Origin: Kaistella jeonii
GTDB lineage: Bacteria; Bacteroidota; Bacteroidia; Flavobacteriales; Weeksellaceae
DNA: 64,000 bases
Assembly (NCBI RefSeq): GCF_000812865.1
Contig: NZ_JSYL01000003.1
Location: 1-64,000 of the forward strand
Direction: 5' to 3'
Shown: piece after piece, positions 15,797-24,254 of the stretch
Layout of the letters: each line of letters opens with the position of its first letter
How positions within the stretch are numbered: position 1 is the first letter of the stretch
Translations under genes and position numbers: made by a program
Notes under the pieces: generated by a model
Database searches by the model: none
Seen by the model: the letters and a program-made list of their open reading frames with translations, nothing else
Told to the model about the DNA's origin: nothing

Positions 15797-17590
15797 ATGA
15801 AAAACCTATTTTTTAAAACTCTTTTTGGATTCCTGATGATGGCAAGTGTGCTTTCCTGCAAAAAATCAGATTCGCCGATTACCAAAGTAACTCCTGTTGA
15901 TCTTGATTCTATTGCTGCTAATTATTACGAGCAGTATTTAAAATTATATCCACTCGAAGCAACGGCTCAAGGTGATTTAAGATACAATGATCAATTGCCG
16001 ATTAATATCGATAAGGATTTTATATCGGGCGAGATTACCTTTTATAATACGGTTCAAAATCAATTAAAAAAAGTAGATTATAAATCATTAAATGATAATG
16101 ATAAAACGGTTTATGATGTTCTTGATTATACTTTAAAAGATAAAATTGAACGATACGCTTATCATCCTGAATATATTCCTTTTACGCAATTTAACGGACT
16201 TCCTCTTGATTTTCCTCTTCTTGGAAGTGGACAAGGAAATCAACCCTTCAAAACTGAAAAAGATTACAGCGACTGGCTGAAAAGAACTGAAAATTTTCCA
16301 GCCTGGATGGATGCCGCCATTGAAAACTTTAAAGAAGGAATTGCAAATCAATATGTTTTACCTAAAAAATTGGTTGCGAAAATGGTTGTACAAATGAAAT
16401 CAGACGAAATTACAACCTCTGATTTCAGTAAAAATATATTTTACGGACCTATCAATAATTTTCCGAAAAACTTCACCGCTGCGCAAAAAGAAAAGTTTAC
16501 GAAAGAATATAAGGAGATGATCACTAAAATCATTATTCCATCTTATACAAAAATGGGTGTCTTTTTAGAAACTGAATATTTGCCAAAAGCAAGAACTACT
16601 GATGGACTTAATGGTTTGCCAAAAGGAAACGAGATCTACGCTTATTACGCAAAAAGCTGGACTACAACTACAAAAACTCCGAAAGAAATCAATGAAATTG
16701 GTTTAGCGCAAGTTGCAATGCTTCGCGCCGAAATGGAAAAGGTTAAACAACAACTGGGTTTCAGCGGTTCGTTGGAGCAATTCTTAAACCACCTGAAATC
16801 AGATCCCAAAGCGATGCCTTACAAAACTGATAAAGAAGTAATAGGCGCTTTTAATGGAGTTTTAACACAGATTACGCCAAAACTAAAAACAATGTTCAGT
16901 GTGTTTCCGAAGACGCCTTTTGAAATTCGCCAAACCGAAAAGTTTAGAGAAAACACGGCAAGTGCGGAATATATGCCCGGAACTCCAGACGGAAAAAGAC
17001 CAGGAATATTTTACATTCCACTTCCAGATCCTACCAAATTTAACGTGACTTCCGGAATGGAATCCCTCTTCTTGCACGAAGCAATTCCCGGTCATCACTA
17101 CCAGATTTCTCTTCAACAGGAAAACACAAAACTTCCGAAATTTATGCGTTTTGGCTGGTTCGGAGCTTATGGTGAAGGTTGGGCACATTATTGCGAAACG
17201 CTCGGTCCGGAGTTGGGACTGTACACCGATCCTTATCAAAAAATGGGTTATCTGAGCGATCAAATGTTGCGTGCAGTTCGCCTTGTTGTAGATACAGGTC
17301 TGCACACTGGAAAGATGAACAGAGAAGAAGCGATCGCCTACTTTTTAAAGAACATTTCTTATGATGAACAGGGCGCAACCGCGGAAGTAGAAAGATATAT
17401 GGCGACTCCAGGTCAAGCCCTTTCTTATAAAATTGGTGCACTAAAGATCAGGGAACTAAGAGATTTATATCAAAAAGATCTCGGAGCAAAATTCAATCTC
17501 GCCAAGTTTCACGATGAAATTTTAAACCAGGGTTGCCTTCCTTTAGATGTATTAGATCGCAAAATGGAAAACTGGGCAAAAAGACAGTAA
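15797..17590 (+). CDS. DUF885 peptidase-like lipoprotein
   Basis: 597 residues with a lipoprotein signal (lipobox VLSC, Cys about 21). The DUF885 domain fills the rest, with the metal-binding-like motif HEAIPGHHYQ (about 427-436) and downstream GEGWAHYCE, which resemble zincin metallopeptidase active-site segments. Members are thought to be envelope metallopeptidases; the substrate is not known. It is a single gene closed by a terminator. Confidence 0.88.
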   Translation: MKNLFFKTLFGFLMMASVLSCKKSDSPITKVTPVDLDSIAANYYEQYLKLYPLEATAQGDLRYNDQLPINIDKDFISGEITFYNTVQNQLKKVDYKSLNDNDKTVYDVLDYTLKDKIERYAYHPEYIPFTQFNGLPLDFPLLGSGQGNQPFKTEKDYSDWLKRTENFPAWMDAAIENFKEGIANQYVLPKKLVAKMVVQMKSDEITTSDFSKNIFYGPINNFPKNFTAAQKEKFTKEYKEMITKIIIPSYTKMGVFLETEYLPKARTTDGLNGLPKGNEIYAYYAKSWTTTTKTPKEINEIGLAQVAMLRAEMEKVKQQLGFSGSLEQFLNHLKSDPKAMPYKTDKEVIGAFNGVLTQITPKLKTMFSVFPKTPFEIRQTEKFRENTASAEYMPGTPDGKRPGIFYIPLPDPTKFNVTSGMESLFLHEAIPGHHYQISLQQENTKLPKFMRFGWFGAYGEGWAHYCETLGPELGLYTDPYQKMGYLSDQMLRAVRLVVDTGLHTGKMNREEAIAYFLKNISYDEQGATAEVERYMATPGQALSYKIGALKIRELRDLYQKDLGAKFNLAKFHDEILNQGCLPLDVLDRKMENWAKRQ

Positions 17591-17614
17591 TTATTTTAAA
17601 AAATAGTAGAAGCA

Positions 17615-17647
17615 GATCCGTTGAGTTACTCAGCGGATTTTTTTTTG
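17615..17647 (+). terminator. Rho-independent terminator of the DUF885 gene
   Basis: GATCCGTTGAG (17615-17625) pairs with CTCAGCGGATT (17629-17639) around TTA, followed by a run of T. Confidence 0.88.
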
Positions 17648-17740
17648 AACTTCACAGAATTTTGCTTTACAATCGACAATTATTTTACTTCTAAATTTTT
17701 ATATTTATGAATGTTAATATTTGTGACAAATGCTAAATGT

Positions 17741-17774
17741 TTTGTTAAAAAATTAAAAAAATTAAGTATTTTTA
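17741..17774 (+). promoter_or_regulatory. Probable promoter of the histidine kinase gene
   Basis: TTTG (17741-17744), a 22-nt spacer and TATTTTTA (17767-17774; 7 of 8 consensus positions) lie 25 nt before the ATG. Confidence 0.4.
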
Positions 17775-17798
17775 CTCTTCCAAAAAAAACACTGGTAG

Positions 17799-20048
17799 AT
17801 GCACGAAAATGGATTGCTTTCTCTTTTTCAAAATAAAGAAAACGTACTGGAAAATGTTTTGCAAAAAACACCTTTTGGTTTTTCGCTGATCAACGAAGAT
17901 TATGTTTTCGAATTCGCAAATGAAGCCTGGCTGAAAATTGTTCAGAAGGAAAAACATGATGTTTTGGGAAGACGAATTTTTGATATTTTTCCGGAAACTG
18001 AAGAATATTTACTTTCTATTTTTGACAATGTAAAAAATACCAAAGAACCTTTTTACGCACCTGAACAAAATATCAAACTGCAGAGAGAAGGCTTGCTTCA
18101 AGATGTTTTTTTCAATTTTGTTTATCAACCGATTTATAGCGAAACCGGCGAATTGCAGTATTTTGCATCGGTTGTTATCGAAGTTACAGATTTGGTTACG
18201 ACCAGAAATAAAATTAAAAATGACGAAGAACGGCTTCGTCTCGCCACCGAAAGTTCACATACCGCAACTTGGGATCTCAATCTGAAAACCCTTGATATCA
18301 TTCATTCTCCTTATTTATCAAAAATTTTTGGCTACATAAAAGGTGAGCAAATTTCTCATGAAAAAATGCGTCAACATCTTTCAGATGATGATCGTATCAA
18401 TATCGTAGAAAAAGCTTTCGATGAAGCTTTGAAAACGGGAGTCTATCAATATGAAGCCCGGCTCATTGACAAAAGTGGAAATGAGAAATGGATCTCGACT
18501 AACGGTAAAGTTTTTTTCGACTATGAAGGAGAACCGAGCAGAATGGTGGGCGTTATGCAGGACATTACGCAGAGAAAAACCAGTGAGATCCTTTTACAGC
18601 AAAGCCATCATCAACTCAATACTGCAATGGATGCAAGTAAATTGGGCAGGTTTGATATGGATTTTGAAACTCAAAAGAAATATAATTTTTCGCATCGTTT
18701 TTTAGAAATTCTGGGATATGATTTCCGAACAGAAACTATATGTTCGGAAGTTTTTGAAAAACACATTCACAAAAACTTCGTTAAACAGAGACTGGATGCG
18801 TTAGAAGAGGCAAAGGAGACCGGAGATCTTTTTTATCAAACGAAGGTTGTTCTTCGGGACGGAACTGAAAAATGGATTGAGATCTATGGAAGACTTCTGG
18901 AACCGATCGATGGGCGCAAAGCTTATGTTTCAGGAACCATTCGCGATATTACTGAAAATAAAAATTACGAAAAAAATATAAAGGACAGCGAGAAAAAATA
19001 CCGCTTTTTAGCAGATGCAATACCGCAAATTGTTTGGATCGGGGAAAAAGATGGACAACTCACTTATTTTAATAAAGCCACCATGGATTATTCGGGTAAG
19101 GATTATAATGAATTTCTTGAAGGAGATGGCTGGCTTAAAATTGTGCATCCCGATGAACAGCAGGAAAACAGACGTCTTTGGGCTAAAAGTATCCGAAGCA
19201 AAAAACCTTTCTTTTTTGAGCACCGATTTCGGAACAAAGATGGTCACTATCGCTGGTTTTTGAGTCGTGCTTTTCCGGAATTGGATGAGTCTGGAGAAAT
19301 AAAAAAATGGGTCGGAACGAGTACAGACATCGATGACATGAAGCGACAGGAAAAACAGAAGAATGATTTCATCAAAATGGCGAATCATGAACTGAAAACT
19401 CCGGTCACCACCATAAAAGGCTATGTGCAGTTGCTCAAAAAAATGCGTGGAGATTCTGACGATAAATTTTTGGTTAATTCTTTAAATACTATTGAAAATC
19501 AGGTCAATAAACTTAATATTTTGATTGGCGATCTTTTGGATATTTCCCGTATGGAAACAGGAAATTTACCTTTAAATAAGAAAAAATTTTCTCTCGTAGG
19601 TTTGGTGACGGAAACAATCGAGGATATTAAAGCTTCCGAACAAAGTCATCAAATAAATTTTGAACTGAAACATCCTTCAGATATTGAAGTTTACGCGGAT
19701 AAAGACCGAATCACACAGGTTTTAAATAATCTTTTGACCAATGCCATTAAATATTCTCCGTCCTCGAAAGTCGTCAATGTAGAGCTTTCTGTCGACGAAG
19801 ATTATGCTGTTGTTTCGGTAGAAGATTTCGGAATTGGAATGGATAAAGAGGAATTAAACAAAATTTTCGAACGTTTTTACCGGGTTTCTGGTGATGATGA
19901 AGAAACATTTCCCGGCTTCGGAATTGGTCTCTTTATCGTAAAAGATATTCTGGAAAGACACGATGGAAAAATTAGAGTAGAAAGCATAAAAGACGAAGGA
20001 AGCAAATTCTGTTTCTTCCTACCCTTAGAAAAAAAACTAATAAACTAA
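17799..20048 (+). CDS. Multi-PAS sensor histidine kinase
   Basis: 749 residues with no membrane segment, so probably a cytosolic sensor. Four PAS domains are visible (about 15-125, 145-260, 268-385, 395-512), three of them ending in typical PAC segments (GVMQDITQRK, GTIRDITENK, GTSTDIDDMK). A HisKA domain follows with the phosphorylated histidine in NHELKTP (about 530), then a HATPase with NNLLTNAIKYSP, EDFGIGM and FGIGLFIV. The signal is unknown. The receiver gene begins 15 bp downstream and is the likely partner. Confidence 0.93.
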   Translation: MHENGLLSLFQNKENVLENVLQKTPFGFSLINEDYVFEFANEAWLKIVQKEKHDVLGRRIFDIFPETEEYLLSIFDNVKNTKEPFYAPEQNIKLQREGLLQDVFFNFVYQPIYSETGELQYFASVVIEVTDLVTTRNKIKNDEERLRLATESSHTATWDLNLKTLDIIHSPYLSKIFGYIKGEQISHEKMRQHLSDDDRINIVEKAFDEALKTGVYQYEARLIDKSGNEKWISTNGKVFFDYEGEPSRMVGVMQDITQRKTSEILLQQSHHQLNTAMDASKLGRFDMDFETQKKYNFSHRFLEILGYDFRTETICSEVFEKHIHKNFVKQRLDALEEAKETGDLFYQTKVVLRDGTEKWIEIYGRLLEPIDGRKAYVSGTIRDITENKNYEKNIKDSEKKYRFLADAIPQIVWIGEKDGQLTYFNKATMDYSGKDYNEFLEGDGWLKIVHPDEQQENRRLWAKSIRSKKPFFFEHRFRNKDGHYRWFLSRAFPELDESGEIKKWVGTSTDIDDMKRQEKQKNDFIKMANHELKTPVTTIKGYVQLLKKMRGDSDDKFLVNSLNTIENQVNKLNILIGDLLDISRMETGNLPLNKKKFSLVGLVTETIEDIKASEQSHQINFELKHPSDIEVYADKDRITQVLNNLLTNAIKYSPSSKVVNVELSVDEDYAVVSVEDFGIGMDKEELNKIFERFYRVSGDDEETFPGFGIGLFIVKDILERHDGKIRVESIKDEGSKFCFFLPLEKKLIN

Positions 20049-20063
20049 AAACTAAATATAATT

Positions 20064-20417
20064 ATGGAAATCTTGGTGGTAGATGATAATAAGGACATTT
20101 GTCAGCTTATCGAAAATATTCTTCTTTCAGAAGGTTACGATGTAGAATCATGTTTTAACCCATTGCAGTTCAGCAGTATTATTAAAGATCATAAACCGAA
20201 GCTGATCATTACCGATTTGCTCATGTCGGGTTACGATGGACGAACTTTAACAAAGGAAATTAAGGGAAATGCCGAGACAGAAAGCATCAAAATTATGATG
20301 ATGTCTGCACATCCTGATGCAAAAAAACTGAGTGAAAAAGCTGGTGTCGATGATTTTTTAACCAAACCTTTTGAAATTGATGATCTGGTGAGTAAAGTAG
20401 AATTTCTGTTGAAATAA
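20064..20417 (+). CDS. Single-domain response regulator
   Basis: 117 residues, only a receiver domain. The acidic pocket D7-D8, the phosphorylation site D51 (IITDLLMSGYDG), S81 and K101 (LTKPF) are all present. No output domain is attached, so it acts by protein contact or phosphotransfer. It lies 15 bp after the kinase gene, surely in the same operon. Confidence 0.93.
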   Translation: MEILVVDDNKDICQLIENILLSEGYDVESCFNPLQFSSIIKDHKPKLIITDLLMSGYDGRTLTKEIKGNAETESIKIMMMSAHPDAKKLSEKAGVDDFLTKPFEIDDLVSKVEFLLK

Positions 20418-20471
20418 TTGAATTTTCACTCCTTTTAAATCGCAATTCATAGCGTTTTATTTCTTTTTTTA

Positions 20472-21092
20472 TCAGTCAACAAACAGCATTTTCTGCAAAA
20501 ACTCTCTCTCTTTATTCCCTCTCGCAGGAGAATATTCTCTGCCATAAAAAATAATTTGCAAGTGTAATTTGTTCCAGGTTTCTCGCGGAAAAAGTTTCTT
20601 CGCATCATTTTCAGTTTCGACCACATTTTTTCCGGAAGTTAATTTCCATTGCGTCATCAACCGATGAATGTGAGTGTCAACGGGGAAAGCAGGAACACCA
20701 AAAGCCTGACTCATCACCACGGAAGCAGTTTTGTGACCAACTCCGGGAAGATTTTCGAGTTCTTCAAAAGTCTGTGGCACAATTCCATCATGTCTTTCTA
20801 CCAGAAGTTCTGCCATTCTTTTTAGATTCTTCGCTTTCGTATTGGCAAGACCAATTTCTTTGATTAAAAATTTAATTTCCTCGACTTCTAGATCCTTCAT
20901 TGTAAATGGATTACCTGCAACTTCAAAAAGTTTTGGCGAAATCTGATTTACTTTTTTATCGGTCGTTTGCGCCGAAAGTGCAACAGCAACCAGAAGTGTA
21001 AATGGATCATGATGATCAAGCGGAATCGGAACTTCAGGATATAATTTTTCCAGTTCGGTCATTACAATTTTTGCTCTTTGCTTTTTTGTCAT
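20472..21092 (-). CDS. nth: Endonuclease III, form without the iron-sulfur cluster
   Basis: DNA glycosylase/AP lyase that removes oxidised pyrimidines in base excision repair. It has the helix-hairpin-helix LPGVGHKTAS with the catalytic lysine and the catalytic aspartate in FPVDTHIHR. From the ATG at 21092 there are 206 residues. Odd: the C-terminal four-cysteine cluster loop (C-x6-C-x2-C-x5-C in E. coli) is absent, and the protein contains no cysteine at all. The frame extends to a TTG at 21113, which I reject. It is divergent from bcp with only 32 bp between the starts. Confidence 0.92.
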   Translation of the reverse strand: MTKKQRAKIVMTELEKLYPEVPIPLDHHDPFTLLVAVALSAQTTDKKVNQISPKLFEVAGNPFTMKDLEVEEIKFLIKEIGLANTKAKNLKRMAELLVERHDGIVPQTFEELENLPGVGHKTASVVMSQAFGVPAFPVDTHIHRLMTQWKLTSGKNVVETENDAKKLFPRETWNKLHLQIIFYGREYSPARGNKEREFLQKMLFVD

Positions 21093-21108
21093 TTTAAAGT
21101 TAAATTTG
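21077..21108 (+). promoter_or_regulatory. Probable promoter of bcp, overlapping the nth start
   Basis: TTTG (21077-21080), a 20-nt spacer and TAAATTTG (21101-21108) fit the consensus; the -33 box lies inside the nth coding sequence. Confidence 0.5.
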
Positions 21109-21124
21109 AACAAAATTAAACATT

Positions 21125-21577
21125 ATGTTGAAAGTAGGCGATAAATTACCAGAATTGGAAAGTGTGAATCAAGACGGAGAAACCGTAAAGTCAACTGATT
21201 TTTCAGGAAACAAATTGATTATTTTCTTTTATCCAAGAGCAAATACACCTGGTTGTACTGCAGAAGCATGCGACTTAAACGACAATATTTCAATTCTTAA
21301 AAAAGAAGGCTATCAATTGCTGGGAGTTTCCGCTGATTCAGTAACGGCACAAAAGAAATTTCATGAAAAATTTGGCTTTCAATATCCTTTAATTGCTGAT
21401 GAAAACAAAGATATTATTGAAAAATTTGGAGTTTGGCAACTGAAAAAATTCATGGGAAAAGAATTCATGGGAATTGTGCGAACAACTTTTATTTTTGATG
21501 AAAACGGAATTTGTATTCGCGTAATCGATAAAGTAAAAACCAAAGAAGCTGCGAAACAGATTTTAGAAAATTCCTAA
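21125..21577 (+). CDS. bcp: Thioredoxin-dependent peroxiredoxin (Bcp type)
   Basis: 150-residue cytosolic peroxidase that reduces hydrogen and organic peroxides with thioredoxin. The peroxidatic cysteine is in NTPGCTAEACDL; the second Cys five residues later is the resolving cysteine of atypical two-Cys Bcp proteins. FFYPRANTPGC and IVRTTFIFDENG are typical. It is divergent from nth; both protect against oxidative damage. Confidence 0.94.
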   Translation: MLKVGDKLPELESVNQDGETVKSTDFSGNKLIIFFYPRANTPGCTAEACDLNDNISILKKEGYQLLGVSADSVTAQKKFHEKFGFQYPLIADENKDIIEKFGVWQLKKFMGKEFMGIVRTTFIFDENGICIRVIDKVKTKEAAKQILENS

Positions 21578-21590
21578 AAAACAAAAATTA

Positions 21591-21643
21591 AAATGCCACG
21601 AATTCATGAATAATTTGGTTCGTGCATTCGTGGCATTTTTTTA
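21591..21643 (+). terminator. Long-stem terminator of bcp
   Basis: The 20-nt arms 21591-21610 and 21619-21638 match at 18 positions (AAATGCCACGAAT...ATTCGTGGCATTT) around an 8-nt loop, followed by T. The stem is unusually long for a terminator, and the left A-run makes it bidirectional. Confidence 0.8.
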
Positions 21644-21678
21644 TAGAAATTAATTTTACTTCTTTGAAGTTTTCTTAT

Positions 21679-22899
21679 TTATGATAGCATCTTCTGGGCT
21701 TTTTTCACACCTTCTGCCAGAATATCAATTTCTTCAAAAGTGTTGTAAACCGCAAAACTTGCGCGAACCGTTCCGGCGATATTGAAAAATTCCATAATGG
21801 GTTGAGTGCAATGATGACCAGTTCTCACAGCGATCCCGAGTTTATCCAGAATCATTCCGACATCAGAAGCGATCCCAACTCCTTCGAGATTGAAAGAAAC
21901 AACGCCAGTTCTGTTGGCTTTTTCACCATAAATTTTAAGACCGTCAATTTCTAATAATTTTTTCTGTGCATAATCAAGCAAAGCACTTTCGTGAGATTGA
22001 ATATCCTTCTGACCTATTTTTTCCATGAAATCGATCGCTGCTCCTAAAGCGATATTTCCACCCACATTTGGAGTTCCGGCTTCAAATTTAAAAGGCAGAT
22101 CTGCATAAGTTGTTTTTTCAAAAGAACACGTTGTGATCATTTCTCCACCACCGTGAAAAGGCTGAATTTTTCTCAAAATTTCTTCCTTGCCATAAAGAAT
22201 TCCCGTTCCCATCGGAGCGTAGATTTTATGTCCCGAAAACACAAAGAAATCGCAATCCATTTTCTGCACATCAATTTTAAAATGGGGCACAGATTGAGCG
22301 CCATCAATCACAATCATAGCGTTTGAATTCGCTCTGGTTTTTGCGATAATTTCTTCTATTGGATTAATAACACCTAAAGCGTTTGAAACCTGATTAACAG
22401 AAACGATCTTTGTTTTTTCACTTAAATTTTTATCAAGAAAATCGAGTTGAAGAATTCCGTTTACATCCATCGGAATTACTTTCAGTTTTGCGCCGGTTCT
22501 TTCACAAAGCATTTGCCAGGGAACAATATTCGAATGATGCTCTAAATATGAAATAATGATTTCGTCATCTTTCTTAATCAAATTCGTGATTGCATAAGCA
22601 ATGAGGTTAATTCCTTCCGTTGTTCCTTTCGTAAAAATAACTTCGAAATCATTTTTCGCATTAATGAATTTTTGAATTTTTCGTCGGGAAACTTCCATTT
22701 CCTCAGTCGCTAACTGACTCAAAGTGTGGATTCCACGATGAACATTCGCGTTGATTTCAGAATAATATTTTTCCCAACTCTTCAGCACGGAAATAGGTTT
22801 TTGAGAAGTTGCGGCGTTATCGAGGTAAACCAAATCCTTACCGTTTACTTTTTGAGAAAGAATAGGAAATTGGCTGCGAATATTTTGAATGTCGAACAT
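21679..22899 (-). CDS. sufS: SufS-type cysteine desulfurase
   Basis: 406-residue PLP enzyme that takes sulfur from cysteine for iron-sulfur cluster assembly. The PLP lysine is in FSGHKIYAPMGTG and the active cysteine in RTGHHCTQPIM; VYLDNAATSQKP and HHSNIVPWQ are typical of class II (SufS) enzymes. It stands alone, 13 kb from sufABCD, and no sufE/sufU is visible beside it. Confidence 0.95.
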   Translation of the reverse strand: MFDIQNIRSQFPILSQKVNGKDLVYLDNAATSQKPISVLKSWEKYYSEINANVHRGIHTLSQLATEEMEVSRRKIQKFINAKNDFEVIFTKGTTEGINLIAYAITNLIKKDDEIIISYLEHHSNIVPWQMLCERTGAKLKVIPMDVNGILQLDFLDKNLSEKTKIVSVNQVSNALGVINPIEEIIAKTRANSNAMIVIDGAQSVPHFKIDVQKMDCDFFVFSGHKIYAPMGTGILYGKEEILRKIQPFHGGGEMITTCSFEKTTYADLPFKFEAGTPNVGGNIALGAAIDFMEKIGQKDIQSHESALLDYAQKKLLEIDGLKIYGEKANRTGVVSFNLEGVGIASDVGMILDKLGIAVRTGHHCTQPIMEFFNIAGTVRASFAVYNTFEEIDILAEGVKKAQKMLS

Positions 22900-23011
22900 G
22901 TTTCTTATTTAGAATCCTTCAAATTTACGGAATTTTAAATTGAATAATCCACATCAAAAAACTTTTAGTAATATAGAAGAAGACTATTAAATAACAGCGG
23001 TTTGTCGCTCT

Positions 23012-24151
23012 TTAATTAAAATTTTTCACCACTTCATCTACGTAGAGCGCGACTTGTTTCGGACGGTGCTTCTCATCGAAAGTTTCCCTTTTATCCATTC
23101 CTGTGCGTACGATGATTATTTGTTTTTCTGGAATGATGATGATATATTGTCCATAAATTCCCCGGAAATAATAATGCTTGATCGGGGAATCGTTATTGAT
23201 CCAGAGACCCATTCCATAAGCTTCGTTTGACAATTTGGTTGGTGTTCGCATCGCTTCTATAAAATTTGAATTAAGGATTTGCTTACCATCAAATTTACCG
23301 TCATTCAAAAAGAGCTGGCCGAGTTTCGCAAAATCTCTTGAACTGGAATTGAGACAGCAAAACGTTTTTTCCATACCGAAATCATCGGTATTCCACTCTG
23401 CGTTTTGTTCCATTCCAAGCGGTTGCCATAAATTTTCAGAGGCATATTCCGCTATCGTTTTATTGATTGATTTTCTCAAGGCAAAACCCAAAAGCTGCGT
23501 TGCACCTGATTGATATTCGAACTTTGTTCCGGGTTGATCTTTAAATCCACGCAGAAGAACTGATTCTTCCAAGGATTTGCCGTAATAGGCTTTCGCATTG
23601 GGAAGAAAAGGATTGTTATAATCTTCATTCCAGTTTAATCCGGCTTCCATTTCTGCTAAATTATTGAGCGTTAAATATTTTCCGAATTGTACGTTATTAT
23701 AATTTTGAAAAAAAGCAGCGAATTTCTCATCAAAGCCTTTGATTTTTTTCTGTTCAATCGCTTTCCCCACAAGCATTACGGTCACGGCTTTTGCCATCGA
23801 AAAAGAATTGGTCTTTGAGGTTTGATTAAAGCCGTCCCAATATTCCTCATGCAAGAGTTTTCCGTTTTTTATAACTAAAAAGGAAGCCGTTTTTGATTTC
23901 TTCAAATCTTCAACTAAAGCTTTCGGCAAAGCATTTTTATTATAAGCAGAATCTTTTTTCCAGGGAATAGATTGTCCTTTTGCAACGGTGTGTGAGGGAA
24001 AATAAGTTCCATCATTAATGTTGGAGCCCGTCTCTCCGCGCAAATAAGTTTCGCGAATTCCTTTGAACAAATAACTGTAGCCAAACGTATAAGAAAGTGC
24101 TATTAACGCAGCAGAAACTACTAAGGTTCCTTTCAGAAATTTTCTAAACAT
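23012..24151 (-). CDS. Serine hydrolase of the beta-lactamase/class C family
   Basis: From the ATG at 24151 there are 379 residues with an N-terminal membrane anchor or signal (LVVSAALIALSYTFGYSYLF). The SxxK motif is in SFSMAKAV; the YxS-type motif lies in FEYQSGATQ. Such proteins are penicillin-binding-protein-like esterases or peptidases; beta-lactam resistance is not implied. The frame extends to a TTG at 24169, but that overlaps the promoter element. Confidence 0.87.
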   Translation of the reverse strand: MFRKFLKGTLVVSAALIALSYTFGYSYLFKGIRETYLRGETGSNINDGTYFPSHTVAKGQSIPWKKDSAYNKNALPKALVEDLKKSKTASFLVIKNGKLLHEEYWDGFNQTSKTNSFSMAKAVTVMLVGKAIEQKKIKGFDEKFAAFFQNYNNVQFGKYLTLNNLAEMEAGLNWNEDYNNPFLPNAKAYYGKSLEESVLLRGFKDQPGTKFEYQSGATQLLGFALRKSINKTIAEYASENLWQPLGMEQNAEWNTDDFGMEKTFCCLNSSSRDFAKLGQLFLNDGKFDGKQILNSNFIEAMRTPTKLSNEAYGMGLWINNDSPIKHYYFRGIYGQYIIIIPEKQIIIVRTGMDKRETFDEKHRPKQVALYVDEVVKNFN

Positions 24152-24166
24152 TTCAAATCTTTGAAA

Positions 24167-24174
24167 CAAATTTA
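24167..24174 (-). promoter_or_regulatory. -7 element TAAATTTG of the serine hydrolase gene
   Basis: An exact TAnnTTTG match on the minus strand, 15 nt before the ATG at 24151. No good -33 box is seen. Confidence 0.4.
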
Positions 24175-24202
24175 ATCATATTAATGGTAATGTCTAGAAA
24201 GA

Positions 24203-24232
24203 AAAAAGTTCCAGATTTCTCCGGAACTTTTT
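24203..24232 (-). terminator. Terminator of glyS
   Basis: AAAAAGTTCC (24203-24212) pairs with GGAACTTTTT (24223-24232) around a 10-nt loop; T-run on the minus strand. It lies just after the glyS stop codon. Confidence 0.82.
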
Positions 24233-24254
24233 ATTAATAATATTTTTTAAAATC

